In this document: piece by piece, positions 28,001 through 36,550 of the stretch
Numbering within the stretch: position 1 is the first letter of the stretch
Layout: each line of letters begins with the position of its first letter
From: Pycnopodia helianthoides
Taxonomy: Eukaryota; Echinodermata; Asteroidea; Forcipulatida; Asteriidae
Assembly (NCBI GenBank): GCA_032158295.1
Contig: CM063247.1
Location: 13,804,009-13,868,008 of the forward strand
DNA length: 64,000 bases
Reading direction: 5' to 3'
Program-made: the position numbers and the translations under genes
Notes under the pieces: generated by a model
Seen by the model: only the letters and a program-made list of their open reading frames with translations
Databases searched by the model: none
What the model was told of the DNA's origin: nothing

Positions 28001-29502
28001 AATTGTAAAAAACCATTAATGACAATTTTGACATTTGACAAGGTTTGTTAATTACACAATTCATGAGATTACAAGAGAACTGTTGATAACAAATGAAATC
28101 ATTTTTTTTCTCATGAAAACCTGCGTCACATTTAAAAGCTTTTTCATATTTGTTTTCAAATTTTTTTTTAAAGGTTCTTTCTTTTGTTTCACTTAATAAC
28201 CACTTGTCATATATCCGTGGGCATTCTGGTTTCTGCACAAAGCCAAAGCATAATACGTAGAGCTGCAATCGTACCTCTTTGCTACGACAGACCGAAGCTA
28301 CAACGGACCGAAAATTAAAGACAGAACATAATGTTAACCCAAGGTTCAAATTAAATGCCAGATATTTCATTTTCGGCGTATATTGAGAAGAGTACACTGT
28401 TAACAATTTTCCAGTTATGTTATCACATGTCTTTGTCGCCATATGGAAATTTTGGAAGCTGATACGCAGAAAATAGTTACAAATAGCCGAGACACAGCCA
28501 ACGGAGACACAAACGTTTGCCTGGGGTGCTAACATTAATATTACGACTGTCAAATTCAAAATTTCAAAATCAGGAGTGCCGCAGTTACTGGGACTTGCCA
28601 AGTTAGACCAGGATCACTCAATATTACAACAAATCATTTTTGCTTACATCAGCATTTCTGCATTTTCAGTCAAAAATTAATAATTAACAGCACTCTGCAT
28701 TCATGCTAAAAATAGAAGCTCAGTGCTTGGGTGTCAAACAAAATGTCAAATTTCCCAAATGTACATACGTGCCTCTGTCCAGGCCATTGTCAGTGTTTTA
28801 TGTTGACCTACTTGCGTGACATATTTACTACTGTACTGCGGTCTGGCCGACCAAAACGGTGATGAGGGCTTGTGTGCTGGAAAGTTTGTCTGGCATTCGG
28901 GTATTTTGAGCAAATGTGAAGTCATTAGTGCGAAGTGCTATTCTGTATTTGTTTCAATTAATTACATTAAAGAAAAACTAGTTGGTTTTTATTTTCTTGT
29001 CTACAAAAAGTACAATGCAATGGAATGGTCTATCCAATTCCAACCTGCCTGGCAGTGGTGGCATGCATGGCCAATGTTTCACCCAATATTGAAAAATTCA
29101 ACCCTTAAAATGTTGTTTCACATTTAGAAACATAAGTTAATGGGAATAATGGATATATAATAGAGCAGGGCTAGTTACAAATGTAAACTAAGGTCAGGGT
29201 TTCTTGAACTTGGATGTCGCAACAAACGGCAACAAAACATCCCCATTGCCTTGTGCGTGGATGTAAATTGTGTACATGATATATGAACACACAATCAAGA
29301 AAACATACGGTTCGACACGCCACACTAATTCACCCTGAAAATTCATATCGCAACATTTTCTAACTCTTACCTTTGCTTTTTGGTATCGTTCAATTGCCTT
29401 GAGTGAAGAATCTGTAAGTTTGAGCAGCAAGGCGGTCTTATCTGGGCAGGAATGGGCGCTACTCGACAGACCATATTGAGTGTTCGCCACCAAGTCCGCC
29501 AT
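9959..29502 (-). CDS. ELL: RNA polymerase II elongation factor ELL (multi-exon gene)
   Basis: ELL raises the RNA polymerase II elongation rate in the nucleus as part of the super and little elongation complexes, with EAF and AFF partners. Coding exons in transcript order: 29502-29371, 17181-17054, 16272-16144, 15639-15564, 15108-14988, 14323-14214, 13725-13362, 12688-12366, 10965-10749, 10075-9959. All have AG/GT borders and phases agree except between exons 4 and 5. Exons 1-6 match the ELL N-terminal elongation/EAF-binding domain (YGLSS, LKLTDSSLKA, ECIQQF, RVIHLLALRPYKKPEL, EDWPLYSDADR). Exons 7-8 are a Ser/Pro-rich linker. Exons 9-10 form the C-terminal occludin-homology domain (HEQKQRYKDVFNRDYPEY, CELHEKLAHVKSLI). 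About 572 residues are accounted for; vertebrate ELL proteins, from memory, have about 620-640. A short stretch after exon 1 and an exon between 4 and 5 may be missing. Identity is very secure; the exact model is less so. Confidence 0.93.
10175..10358. mobile_element. MITE, GGGCCCAATTTCA family, copy 4
   Basis: GGTCCCAATTTCATAAAGTT at the left and AGGCTTTATGAAATTGGGCC at the right. It lies in the last ELL intron. A degraded second copy follows at about 10,360-10,465. Confidence 0.7.
10749..10965 (-). CDS. ELL: ELL coding exon 9, occludin-homology domain
   Basis: Acceptor TTACCCCAG, donor GCG|GTAGGT in phase 0. It encodes FTTITSHEQKQRYKDVFNRD, then YPEYKKLHSCVEGVRLKFTK and ending VLEEYTKIQA. 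This is the charged helical domain shared by ELL and occludin, which in vertebrates contacts partner proteins. Confidence 0.95.
11287..11815. repeat. Minisatellite, about 77-base unit, about 7 copies
   Basis: Repeats of TCTAGAATATGAAATA.. followed by GATGACCACTGAAGAGTCTG and TGACCAGATCAACAGGCTGG. Copies differ by small substitutions and indels. It lies in the ELL intron between exons 8 and 9. One reading frame is open by chance because of the repeat. Confidence 0.9.
12087..12284. mobile_element. hAT-type MITE with 8-base target duplication
   Basis: A 198-base element with inverted ends TAAGCTTGGGCGATA. It is flanked by the 8-base direct repeat GTGTTGGG (12079-12086 and 12285-12292), the hallmark of hAT transposition. 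The interior is AT-rich with many ATATCG motifs. It lies in an ELL intron. Confidence 0.88.
12366..12688 (-). CDS. ELL: ELL coding exon 8, linker
   Basis: Acceptor TATTTACAG in phase 0, donor CTAAA|GTGAGT leaving phase 2. It encodes HKRPLLPDVVDFKAPKKTRI and then a Ser/Pro/Lys-rich, probably disordered segment ending SGPDYLK. Basic KRP...PKK clusters could serve nuclear import; that is an inference. Confidence 0.87.
13362..13725 (-). CDS. ELL: ELL coding exon 7, Ser/Pro repeat linker
   Basis: Acceptor CATTTCAG, donor GCG|GTAAGA. It begins NLKHLNPKEHSSS. A run of about 12 serines follows, then about nine tandem SKPPS pentapeptides encoded by a 15-base minisatellite (roughly 13,465-13,600). It ends with RIAAEKLKAKIA. 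This is a low-complexity linker between the two ELL domains. The opposite strand is also open (repeated GGFDDG), which is a by-product of the repeat. Confidence 0.88.
13757..13970 (-). repeat. tRNA-Asn-like repeat, minus-strand copy
   Basis: Positions 13859-13788 read as a tRNA-like cloverleaf on the minus strand (acceptor GGCTAGA, D arm GCTCAGTTGGTAGAGC, anticodon GTT, T loop TTCAAAT). The flanks match the copies at 44.4-44.8 kb, so this is a repeat family rather than a free tRNA gene. It lies in the ELL intron between exons 6 and 7. Confidence 0.75.
14214..14323 (-). CDS. ELL: ELL coding exon 6
   Basis: Acceptor GGTGCAG, donor ACAAA|GTAAGT leaving phase 2. It encodes IATLSREQAYTLNKHLYNEV then QEDWPLYSDADRLLVT, matching ANMS...CTLQDCMYKDVQKDWPGYSEGD of vertebrate ELL. 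It closes the N-terminal domain. Confidence 0.95.
14550..14875. mobile_element. TTAA-type MITE, diverged
   Basis: Ends ACAGGATTGGTAAGGAG and CTACCAATCCTGTTTAA are inverted repeats. The interior TTTTCACAGGTTTGTTATTTG is shared with the 49788, 59115 and 62987 elements. It lies in the ELL intron between exons 5 and 6. Confidence 0.65.
14988..15108 (-). CDS. ELL: ELL coding exon 5
   Basis: Acceptor ATCCACAG, donor CAG|GTATGG in phase 0. It encodes DRVIHLLALRPYKKPELILR followed by LQRDGIIMKDKNQLSSILSQ, one of the best-conserved ELL blocks (vertebrate RDRVLHLLALRPYRKAELLL). Confidence 0.95.
15231..15380. mobile_element. MITE, GGGCCCAATTTCA family, partial copy 5
   Basis: Left end GGGCCCAATTTCATAGACTC and interior match copy 6; the right end is lost. 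It lies in the ELL intron between exons 4 and 5, where a further small exon is suspected. Confidence 0.6.
15564..15639 (-). CDS. ELL: ELL coding exon 4 (less certain 3' end)
   Basis: Acceptor TTTTTTACAG, in phase with exon 3, giving S-TKGSVRKKSRTLRLRK. The STK followed by a basic run fits the ELL/ELL2 region (RSTKVIKPGG...VQIRK). The chosen donor CTT|GTAAGC leaves phase 0, but exon 5 needs two bases from upstream. Either another exon lies between them or a weaker donor further on, near AAA|GTCACC, is used. Confidence 0.6.
15930..16140. repeat. Tandem repeat, about 75-base unit, three copies
   Basis: Unit contains TTGATAATCTTGCTTAGCAC, CAAGTCTCCCTATGGGACTT and CCCGCTTATCTTTACT. The last unit abuts the donor of ELL exon 3. 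Confidence 0.85.
16144..16272 (-). CDS. ELL: ELL coding exon 3
   Basis: Acceptor TTCTATAG, first base T completing a Ser codon from exon 2; donor ATCAG|GTATGC. It encodes KGVPHLDSISCIKTKVHVSA through DEEQKKI, matching LDCLGSIQDKITVCATDDSY...AEEE of vertebrate ELL. A three-copy tandem repeat of about 75 bases reaches to within a few bases of the donor. Confidence 0.92.
16510..16605 (-). repeat. tRNA-Leu-like SINE head, truncated
   Basis: On the minus strand it shows a GTGTCGAGACCGAGCGATCA start, GGACTTAAGCTCTAGTG and the B-box-like GTGGGTTCCAGTCCCGGG. Same family as 16615-16997 and 46280-46480. Confidence 0.6.
16615..16997 (-). repeat. tRNA-Leu-like SINE, near full length
   Basis: On the minus strand: GGCGTGTCGTGGCCGAGCG (A box), GACTCAAGCTCTGGTG, GTGGGTTCGAATCCCTGTC (B box), CACTTGTGCCCTTGAGCAAG, then a long body towards 16615. 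The A-box to B-box spacing suggests a type II (Leu/Ser) tRNA ancestor. Located between ELL exons 2 and 3. Confidence 0.75.
17054..17181 (-). CDS. ELL: ELL coding exon 2
   Basis: Starts after TTGCAG in phase 0 and ends AAT AG|GTCAGT in phase 2. It encodes IITIPVREGSDGNEG through SSYECIQQFTN, matching ISIPQ...FYLSN...SFDCIQQY of vertebrate ELL, part of the N-terminal elongation domain. It lies more than 12 kb from exon 1. A tRNA-derived SINE sits about 60 bases past the donor. Confidence 0.92.
18775..18945. repeat. Minisatellite, about 32-base unit, about 5 copies
   Basis: Repeats of GGGTGCAAATTACCCACTGG with ACCACTAGTCA. Located in ELL intron 1. Confidence 0.9.
19463..19728. mobile_element. 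MITE, ACATGTTTAGCGTCC family, copy 1
   Basis: Left end AAACATGTTTAGCGTCC; the right end retains ACACTAAACATGGG. The interior has GCCTGGCCGG and GTGTCGGGCGGCCA, shared with the better-preserved copy at 24742-24991. Located in ELL intron 1. Confidence 0.65.
20511..21059. mobile_element. MITE, GGGCCCAATTTCA family, copy 6, split by a nested element
   Basis: Outer ends GGCCCAATTTCATAGAGTTG and AGCTCTATGAAGTTGGGCC. The interior is interrupted at 20626-20980 by another element; joining the sides restores the usual CTGGTATCCTGCTGATTTT motif. Confidence 0.8.
20626..20980. mobile_element. Nested MITE with CTGG target duplication
   Basis: A 355-base element with ends CAGGGCTCGAATTTG and CAAGTTCGAGCCCTG. 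It is flanked by CTGG on both sides (20622-20625, 20981-20984). Its GGGCCAGTAAA and GGTCCAGTAAA motifs link it to the element at 734-1093. Confidence 0.8.
22188..22271. promoter_or_regulatory. Two DR1 nuclear-receptor-like sites in ELL intron 1
   Basis: TGGTCAAAGGTCA occurs at 22195-22207 and 22258-22270, each inside the same 20-base context AAGCAGCTGGTCAAAGGTCA. It fits the DR1 consensus (two AGGTCA half-sites one base apart) used by HNF4, RXR and COUP-TF. Function is not shown. Confidence 0.4.
24155..24415. mobile_element. MITE with TGCGCCCTCTACAGTTT ends
   Basis: Left TGCGCCCTCTACAGTTT and right AAACTGTAGAGGGTGCA are inverted repeats about 260 bases apart. Target duplication not clear. 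Located in ELL intron 1. Confidence 0.65.
24742..24991. mobile_element. MITE, ACATGTTTAGCGTCC family, copy 2
   Basis: Left AACATGTTTAGCGTCCTGCC and right GGGCACGCTAAACATGTT are inverted. Internal arms also pair (AAAAGGAGGCGGGC with GGAAGCGGGC). No coding capacity. Confidence 0.8.
26335..27045. repeat. Minisatellite, about 30-35-base unit, more than 20 copies
   Basis: Units of GCTCTAGCTAAGACACCCAG and ACACCCCTTT with variants (GCTCTTGCTAAGACA; GCTACAGTGCTAAGA). The left third is more diverged than the right, suggesting growth from the right. Located in ELL intron 1. Confidence 0.9.
27178..27375 (+). repeat. tRNA-derived SINE, second family
   Basis: TCGGTGGTCTAGTTGCTAAG (A-box region) and TGCGAATCCCACACGAGTAA (B-box region), then CCAGTGGATTTTTTCACAGG and a tail ending near CCCTGATGCAAATTTATCAT. 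A second copy is at 58383-58605. Located in ELL intron 1. Confidence 0.7.
29371..29502 (-). CDS. ELL: ELL coding exon 1 (start codon)
   Basis: Encodes 44 residues from MADLVANTQYGLSSS to ERYQKAK, matching the conserved ELL start (YGLS...LKLTDSALRAFESYRA). The donor is a strong AAG|GTAAGA in phase 0. The frame stays open past this donor and includes MNFQGEL by 29326, which resembles the next conserved ELL motif (IRFQGSQG) at about the right distance. The true exon may therefore end near 29326 with a poor TTA|GTGTGG donor. The start is the first ATG of the frame and matches the family N terminus. Confidence 0.85.
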
Positions 29503-29702
29503 TTCTACATCGCGTCTGCTACCGTTTCTCCTCGTCTGATTCCCACCTCACCTCAAATGGTATGACTTCCCGCTGCACACAGAGGGCAGACGACCAGACT
29601 ACTGCTGTCACAGCTTTTTTATCCAACTGCATGTTCTAAATTGTATAGTTTTAACTGTAACGTGTATTTCGAGACAAGATCCGGTGTGGTTTTTTTTTGT
29701 AA

Positions 29703-29727
29703 CCAATGACGTCCGTCAGTGACGTCA
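29703..29727. promoter_or_regulatory. Candidate ELL promoter elements: CCAAT box and CRE
   Basis: A CCAAT at 29703-29707 overlaps a half CRE. A perfect palindromic CRE, TGACGTCA, lies at 29720-29727, about 220 bases upstream of the ELL start codon. Position and motif fit a CREB/ATF-responsive promoter; there is no expression evidence here. Confidence 0.4.
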
Positions 29728-29859
29728 TGAAGTGCGTACAAAGACGGGGGATCCCCAAGGTCCTGGAAAAAGAGTCACTTCCTTGTAAATAAATAATCGA
29801 TTATCCTTTACTGCCAAATACGGCATAATATGTTCAATAAAAAGTAAGTTTTGTAAAGT

Positions 29860-30060
29860 GGTAACTGACAAACAATAAATCTGGCAATACCCAATAAAGA
29901 TACAATAAAAGTCAACTGTGAAAGTTTCTGTTGAGTACAGCGTCTACTTGTTGAGAAACAGCAACAAACTATTACGTTTTTTTTCACCAAGAACGTTCAT
30001 CGAGGTGACATCGGATACCAACCTCATTTCTGGCAGCAGCATTCAGAAAATCTGAATCTC
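29860..30060. repeat. Dispersed repeat, AAAAGTCACATGTGAAAG family
   Basis: Ordered motifs as at 8520-8780 (AAAAGTCAACTGTGAAAG, GTCTACTTG, CAGCAACAAA). It lies just left of the duplicated lectin segment, whose copies start with a related stretch. Confidence 0.55.
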
Positions 30061-32253
30061 CAAAACTCGCCTTTAGGTGATGTTTTGGGTGGATTTAAAC
30101 ACCCTATATTCAAATTCTTGACATAAAAAATTATATACTTTTATTGACTTCTATTAATCAACGGGCCGATGCTTCAGCGCTTACAAGCCATTATCATCTT
30201 AATAAGCTTTCGCAATTACACAATGTTTGTTGTCAACGTATTTCTGATTTATAGGCACACACTTATCAAGAAAGATAAAATATTAAAAGTCACCTGTGAA
30301 GGTTTCAGTTCCAGTTGAATAAACGTGTATACTTGTTGAGAAAACAGAAGAGAAAAAAACCTGTCACGGTATTTTCACCAAGAGCGTCGAATCCATCCAC
30401 GATGATAAGATCTCTGGCCGTAGAGGGCAGTGTTCAAATGGAGACTTGGACCCGTTCAACTTTGTCGACGTACTTTTATTGATATCCAATCAACGGGGGC
30501 ACTTTAAATGAAATCATTTCGAAGGATGCTTACTAACATTGCCATCTTTATTACAAAAAGACTTTCGGGGAAAAAAAGTACAAAATTTCCTTTCGGGTCA
30601 TTACCAAAGTATGGCCTTAACTTTAAATTTACAAAAAATGACGACGGACATACAGTATTTTAATTAATTTTCTTTTAAATAACTGGAATAAATTGTGCTT
30701 ATTCATCTCGAAAAATCAAAGCAAGTTCAGCAGAAAACATTTTGAAACATTTCACAAGTAACTTTTCGAAGTTCACATTAAACTTGTCGGTCATTTTTCC
30801 TCAATTAAAGAAGCAGTCCTTTCGAGTGAAACATCCCCCACTATGAATGTGTTTATTATCCTTTGAATAAGGCAAGTTAGCGGATATTTTGATTGGCACG
30901 TTACCGTCCCTTCAAACTACCACAGCATAATACATTTACCAACCACCTCGATAAGCACACATCAACGGCCAAACTTCCAGCAATAGTTTCGTGAGGGGAC
31001 AGATGGAGGGGCGGGGACGCTTTTGTAGGGCCAAGTTAAGGGGGGGTGAAGCATTCGTGAATGTTGGTGGAGAGCTCCACCGTTACCGATTAGATTGCTA
31101 TTATTGTGTCACCCTGAAACGGTTTAATATTTTACCTTCGCGTGACACATTAAGACAATTCTTGGGGGGGGGTAGTAGGGGGTCTTTATCATCCCATATC
31201 TTTGCTTTTGTAGCAGTGCTCTATTAGTAGACTTGTAGATTACAAGATGTCTGTTGAAGATTATTAATATATCTAATTTTTCACACCATACGCGTCGCTC
31301 CTCACTATTACAAAATGGAGTGTATTACAAGAAAAACGCTACTTAGAAACAAATAAACAACATCGACACATTTTACTTCTTATTTACGGCATTTCTTTAT
31401 TCTTTATTATTCGTTCTTAATTCTCTCCAGTGGTGTAACTATTCTAGTGGTATAACTCACTGAAAATCAATCGTTTTCGTGATTTTTCCCGTTTCCCTTC
31501 GTCTTTGTCACAGTTACCCACATTGCATCATAAACTGGTGTGTGTGTGAGAAAGCAACTCATACGCAAAACTTCCATAGCGTCAAACGCCATAAGCCTTT
31601 TTGAGATTAGCGTGGACACAATAGGATGACACTGCTTGGTTTGGGTCAACCTGTCTATATACACCCAAGCGAAACAGTGCAATACTATAGTGTCCGTCAT
31701 ATCTCAAAATGCCATTAATCGATACCATACACAACAGGAACACTCCAAGTTAAAGATGCATTATGGGAAACTATTATACACACCTTATTGATATCTGCAA
31801 CAATTTTATTGAATAATGTCCTTATTTCAGTCTTCGAGGGGGATCCGCCTCCAAAAAGCAATTTAGTCACGTGATGACCTTTTTTGCATAGTTAATTTAT
31901 AAGATTAAATTTAACCATCATATAGAATCATAATTGTTGATATCATGACTCCACCTATTGCTACGCTAGAAACAGTTATTGTTAAGGCCCATCTCGAATT
32001 ATTGTCCCAACCACAGATTAGCCAAGTTGAGTACGGTGTACCCATTGGGCAGTTCCATAGTTGGGTCAATTATCAAGTTGGGCGTCGAATTAGTGGTACG
32101 ATCTGGTTTGCTTGGCTGACAAGACAACATTGTTGAGATGAATCGAAATTATTGCTAATGACGACGTCATTGAGGCGTGGCATACTTCTTCCAAAAGACC
32201 TTCAGAACAGAAAACAAAAAATTATCAAGTTTAAAATAAAAAATAAAAAATGA

Positions 32254-32325
32254 TTAGGCACGTTAATCTAGAGGTCGCAGGTTCAAATCCCGCTCCAGTC
32301 AATCTTTCTTTGTTCCACCCTAAAT
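32254..32325 (+). repeat. tRNA-Asn-like repeat, 3' fragment (duplication copy A)
   Basis: Retains GCACGTTAATCTAGAGGTCG and CAGGTTCAAATCCCGCTCCA, then TCTTTCTTTGTTCCACCC. The same fragment is in copy B at 37,726-37,797, so it predates the duplication. Confidence 0.65.
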
Positions 32326-32909
32326 AAGGAAAATTGTGATTTTTTCACAGATAGATTTAAGTTTCTGCACTACATTTTATATCGTCTTCATGATGGGAAA
32401 GTTGTGATTCGTTATACAGTGGTAATCACTGCAGGATAGCATGCTTTGAAAACAGCAATATTAGTTTCATTTATTACTGTCAATTTATAAGTAGTGGCCA
32501 GGCTTGTCCTCCCAGCCTCGTTTTGGTTACTTTGGTTTAAGCTGAAAGGTATTGGTATATAGCCTACTGTGACAACAGAAGAATTTACGACAAGTTGGAG
32601 CAACCATCGTACCAATATTGCGTAAGCACTTTTTTAATATCAATATCGGAGTATAATCAATTTGCGCACAAAACACTTCTTCATATCAACACTTTTCATT
32701 TTATCGGCAGAACTAGTTTAATTTCAGTTATTAGTCCTAATTTAATGATCGTCCAAACAAAAGCATGCGTCTTCTTTTCACATACACTACGGGAAGAGAA
32801 CCAACTTTTGCTGAGACAGAAGTTGAGCCACATTTACCAAAACCCAAATATTTGTGACCAACTGTGCATGTGCAATTAAACAGTATAAACAATACAATGA
32901 TTGACTTAC

Positions 32910-33163
32910 TTAAACACATATCTTGCCGACGTCGAATTTCACGATGCAAGATTCAGGCTCCGACCCGAGTACGTCTGCGAGTGTGAAGGAACATGCACTA
33001 GCGGAGGCTCCACTCTGGGCGCAGTACCCAGCAATTTGTGATCTCAGGTCGACGCCTTGTGCACCCGAGCATTCGCCGTCTATGTAGAGGACGGCATTGT
33101 CGATCATTAAGGTTTTCGAGCCGCAGTCCAAGTCTACTGTGCTATCGGGTTCGTAAGAGGTGG
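32910..33163 (-). CDS. Lectin-like copy A, exon 2 (lectin domain)
   Basis: Acceptor TTTGATTCCAG with phase 1 entry. Encodes TSYEPDSTVDLDCGSKTLMI onward to KFDVGKICV and a TAA stop. Contains all six cysteines of the mature protein. Confidence 0.8.
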
Positions 33164-34249
33164 CTGGAATCAAATAAAAAAGAACACATAGTCTTAAGTT
33201 TGTGGATTTTGAGGCATTGCATGGTGAAGTATCAATATATATTCGGTTTGCGGTAACACATGTGTATAATATCTACTTCGCTGTGTAAATTTTGTTCTTT
33301 AGAGAACTTTTCTTGCTATTTATTCTACTACCGCGGAGTAGATTTTTCGGAATCCGGGAGACTTCTCAGTTCTCAAAGAACTGTCCTGCCTATTAACTAC
33401 TACCTGGGCGGGAGGTAGGAAATCGGCCTGGACTACTACTTTAGCTTTGTGGATCGGGGGGACTTCTCGTAATTAACTGCACTGCCGCGGAGTGAGTTCT
33501 TTTTGGTCTCTAAGTTGAGCATCTAGTCTCAAGTTGAGCATCTCTTTCTTGGACTTTAACAAAATGACTTAAAGGTGCTGCATACGCTTGGTAATTGGAG
33601 CCTACTGATTGTGTTAACCCTATAGGTATATACAAAAGAAATAACCTGTGAAAATTTCACTTCAAAAGGTGATCGCGTTTTTAAGATATCACCAAAAAAC
33701 CGGAACTGTCCACGCAGGAAGGATATTCCCTATAGGAATATACAGTGTGAGAAGCGTTTCTCACAGAAACGCTTTTCAGAATCAAATTTTGGGGAATAAA
33801 AATATATATATTTTCCATAACCGTAGTACTTCGAAGTTAAACGTTTCTCAAAATTCATTATACTACCCAAAGCTGCTGTCCTTCTTACCAAGTAAGTTTG
33901 TATTGCCATTTATTTTCAGAGTCTTTACCAAACGTGTACTGTGCCTTTAATCACTGTTGATTTGGCCAAAATGTTCGGAGTTGTTAAAGATATATCTGTC
34001 AATGATCATTAAGGAAAATCAAAAAGAAAGCTACAATTGTATCTAACTGACAAATACAAAAAATTGATAAAATGTTTTTCAATTTTGCAGCAAGTTTTTA
34101 CAGAACATAAATAACAGGCAAAACAATTGATTTTACAGAGTACAAAAACCCAAGTTTTTTTGGTTTAAATACTCACATGTGGAAACTTGGAATCCGTGAG
34201 CACCGAAGACAAGTCCAAGGCAGAGGATGATGGCGCCAAGACGAAGCAT
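32910..34249 (-). CDS. Small secreted SUEL-type lectin-like protein, copy A
   Basis: Two exons, 34249-34177 and 33163-32910, join in phase (ACA T|GTGAGT to TTCCAG|CC) to give 108 residues. Residues 1 to about 19 are a signal peptide (MLRLGAIILCLGLVFGAHG). The rest is one domain of about 88 residues with six cysteines. The order ..STVDLDC..IDNAVLYIDGEC..YC..AC..ESC..KFDVGKIC follows the sea-urchin egg lectin/rhamnose-binding fold (LxC, IxI.NAxYG, C, C, C, DPC, KYLxVxYxC). The YGR and DPC sugar-contact motifs are changed, so sugar binding is uncertain. It is probably extracellular, perhaps immune or mucosal. It lies in copy A of a tandem duplication; its sister is at 38773-39741. The signal peptide and gene model are secure, the fold is moderately so. 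Confidence 0.75.
33569..33950. mobile_element. TTAA-type MITE in lectin A intron
   Basis: TTAA at 33569-33572 and 33947-33950; ends AGGTGCTGCATACGCTTGG and CCAAACGTGTACTGTGCCT. A close relative lies in the copy B intron in reverse orientation (39,084-39,430). Confidence 0.75.
34177..34249 (-). CDS. Lectin-like copy A, exon 1 (signal peptide)
   Basis: Encodes MLRLGAIILCLGLVFGAHGF then QVST and one base of the next codon. Donor ACAT|GTGAGT. The start is fixed by the TATA box 117 bases upstream and by the near-identical paralog. Confidence 0.8.
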
Positions 34250-34356
34250 CGTGATGTGTAAGGAATGCGTTGAACACGGCTGCAGAAAAACTGTGGAAAA
34301 TCTTGCAGAGAATTGTCTTCGGTTGAAATAGTGTGACCACTGCATGCGTCCGCTCC

Positions 34357-34367
34357 CCTTTTTATAG
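34357..34367 (-). promoter_or_regulatory. TATA box of lectin-like copy A
   Basis: Minus-strand TATAAAAAGG lies 117 bases before the ATG, at the same spacing as in copy B. A CCAAT motif at 34466-34470 on the plus strand is about 105 bases further upstream and is also shared. The promoter block is nearly identical in the two copies. Confidence 0.65.
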
Positions 34368-35664
34368 TAAACGGTTAGATAGTCCCCGCCTCTAAAAGTG
34401 CAACTCAACCCGTATAGTGAGCTTAGCAGTGATCCCACCACAGAGACAACACTGGCACATTTTGACCAATCAGAGCGTGTTAAAATATTGAATATTCATT
34501 AAAAGGGCTTCTATTACAGGAAACAGATGCCTTGTTTGTGGTGTATATACAGTGAAGTTTATTTTTAAAGAACAAGATGCCCAATAGTATTTAGTTAAAA
34601 TATGTTTCTCACCCACCCTGGTAAAACAGTCACATCTGTCATTTATAGTTACTGATATAACAAAAAAGTCACATGTGAAAGGTTCAGTTTCAGCTGAGTA
34701 AAAACGTGTCTGCTGATTGAGAAAACAGCTAAAAAAAACTGTCACGGTATTTTCACCAACAGCGTCGAATCCATCCACGTTGATAAGATCTCTGGCCGTA
34801 GAGAGCGGTGTTCAAACGGAGACTTGGACTCATTCAACTTTGTCGACGTACTTTTATTGATTTCTAATCAACGGGGGCACTTTAAACGAAATCATTTCGA
34901 AGGACGGTTTAATACTAACATGGCCATCTTTATTACAGAAAGACTTTCGTGAAAAAAAGTTCAAAATTTCCTTTTGGATCACTATCAAAGTATGACCCTA
35001 CCTTTAAGTTTACAAAAGATTGACGGCAGACATACAGAATTTTAACTAATTTTCTTTGAAATATTTAACTTAAATAAATGCAGCTTTATTCATCTCGAAA
35101 AAATCAAAGCTTTCAGAAAACACTTGAAACATTTCACAAGTAACTTTTTGAAGTTCACATTAAACTTGTCGGTCATTTTTCCTCAATTAAAGAAGCAGTC
35201 CTTTCGAGTGAAACATCCTCACAATGTTTACATGTTCGCGTGTGACATTTAAGACATTTCTTGTGGGGATGGGGGAGAGGGGGAGTAATGGGGGAGGGTC
35301 TTTCTCAGCCTATATCTTTGCTTTTGTAGCAGTGCTCTGTTAGTAGACTTGTAGATTACAAGATGTCTATTGAAGATTATTACATCTTATTTTTCACACC
35401 ATTATACGCGTCACTCCTCACCATTGCACAATGTAGTGTAATTACAAGAACAATGCCATTTAGAAACAAATAAACAATTAACATCAACACATTTTACTTC
35501 TTATTTACGGCTTTTCTTTATTCGTAATTCTTTATTGTTCGTTCTTAATTCTGTCCAGTGGTGTGACTAACCAGTGGTATAACTCAGTGTAAAGCAATCG
35601 TTTCTGAGATTTGTTCCCGTTTCTTTTCGTCTTTGTCACAGTTACCCACAGTGCATCATAAACT

Positions 35665-35732
<68 letters not shown>

Positions 35733-35879
35733 AGTTTGTAGTGACATTCAAACCGTGGACTTACAACAAAAGGGACAATAGGTCCACGTTTGCTATCACA
35801 AAGGAAAACAATGGGGTCCACGTTTGTCAGGACAAAGAGTTGAACAAAGGAGGGTCCACGATTGGAGGTCATTACACAC

Positions 35880-35921
<42 letters not shown>

Positions 35922-36075
35922 ACACAGAAGGGCATATGTGGGGTCCTGACAACAATGGAACAATGGACCCCACAAGGTCATTTCAATAGGAACAATTGGG
36001 CCCCACAAGGGAATTCTTCAGAAAAGGGAATAATAGAACAACAATAGCAGTACCCCACAAACCGGATCCGTAAGG

Positions 36076-36141
<66 letters not shown>

Positions 36142-36295
36142 ACACAGAAGGGCATATGTGGGGTCCTGACAACAATGGAACAATGGACCCCACAAGGTCA
36201 TTTCAATAGGAACAATTGGGCCCCACAAGGGAATTCTTCAGAAAAGGGAATAATAGAACAACAATAGCAGTACCCCACAAACCGGATCCGTAAGG

Positions 36296-36332
<37 letters not shown>

Positions 36333-36550
36333 TAGGTATACACATTCAAACCGGGGACCTATAACAAAAGAGGACAATAGGGTCCCCGTTTGGGGAAAGG
36401 TCCCCAGTTGGAAAACATGTACAAAACCAATGAGAGCTGTTGCCAAAAAGTTAGAGTACAAACAAAAGAGGGACAATAGGAGGTCCCCGATTGCAGGTGT
36501 TTACACACGTGTGTGTGTGTATGTGTGTGTGTGTGTGTGTGTGTGCGTGC
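35665..36550. repeat. Compound TG microsatellite with a duplicated 159-base spacer
   Basis: TG runs at 35665-35732, 35878-35919, 36075-36139, 36296-36331 and 36507-36545. Spacers 35920-36078 and 36140-36298 appear identical. At the same place copy A has only GTGTGTGTGT near 31,539-31,550. Confidence 0.9.

Larger units (their letters stand above)
30250..34650. repeat. Segmental duplication, copy A
   Basis: Starts near the GTCACGGTATTTTCACCAA block (about 30,250-30,450) and ends near 34,650 after CAGTCACATCTGTCA. Carries lectin-like copy A. Long stretches align with copy B (34,650-42,710), including the exons, the promoter and the downstream sequence. Confidence 0.85.

Noticed and set aside
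27945..28601. 218-residue open frame on the minus strand, the longest in the window
   Set aside because: It lies inside ELL intron 1, shows no recognisable domain or signal, has Phe/Lys/Asn-rich composition typical of translated AT-rich DNA, and has no promoter or splice context.
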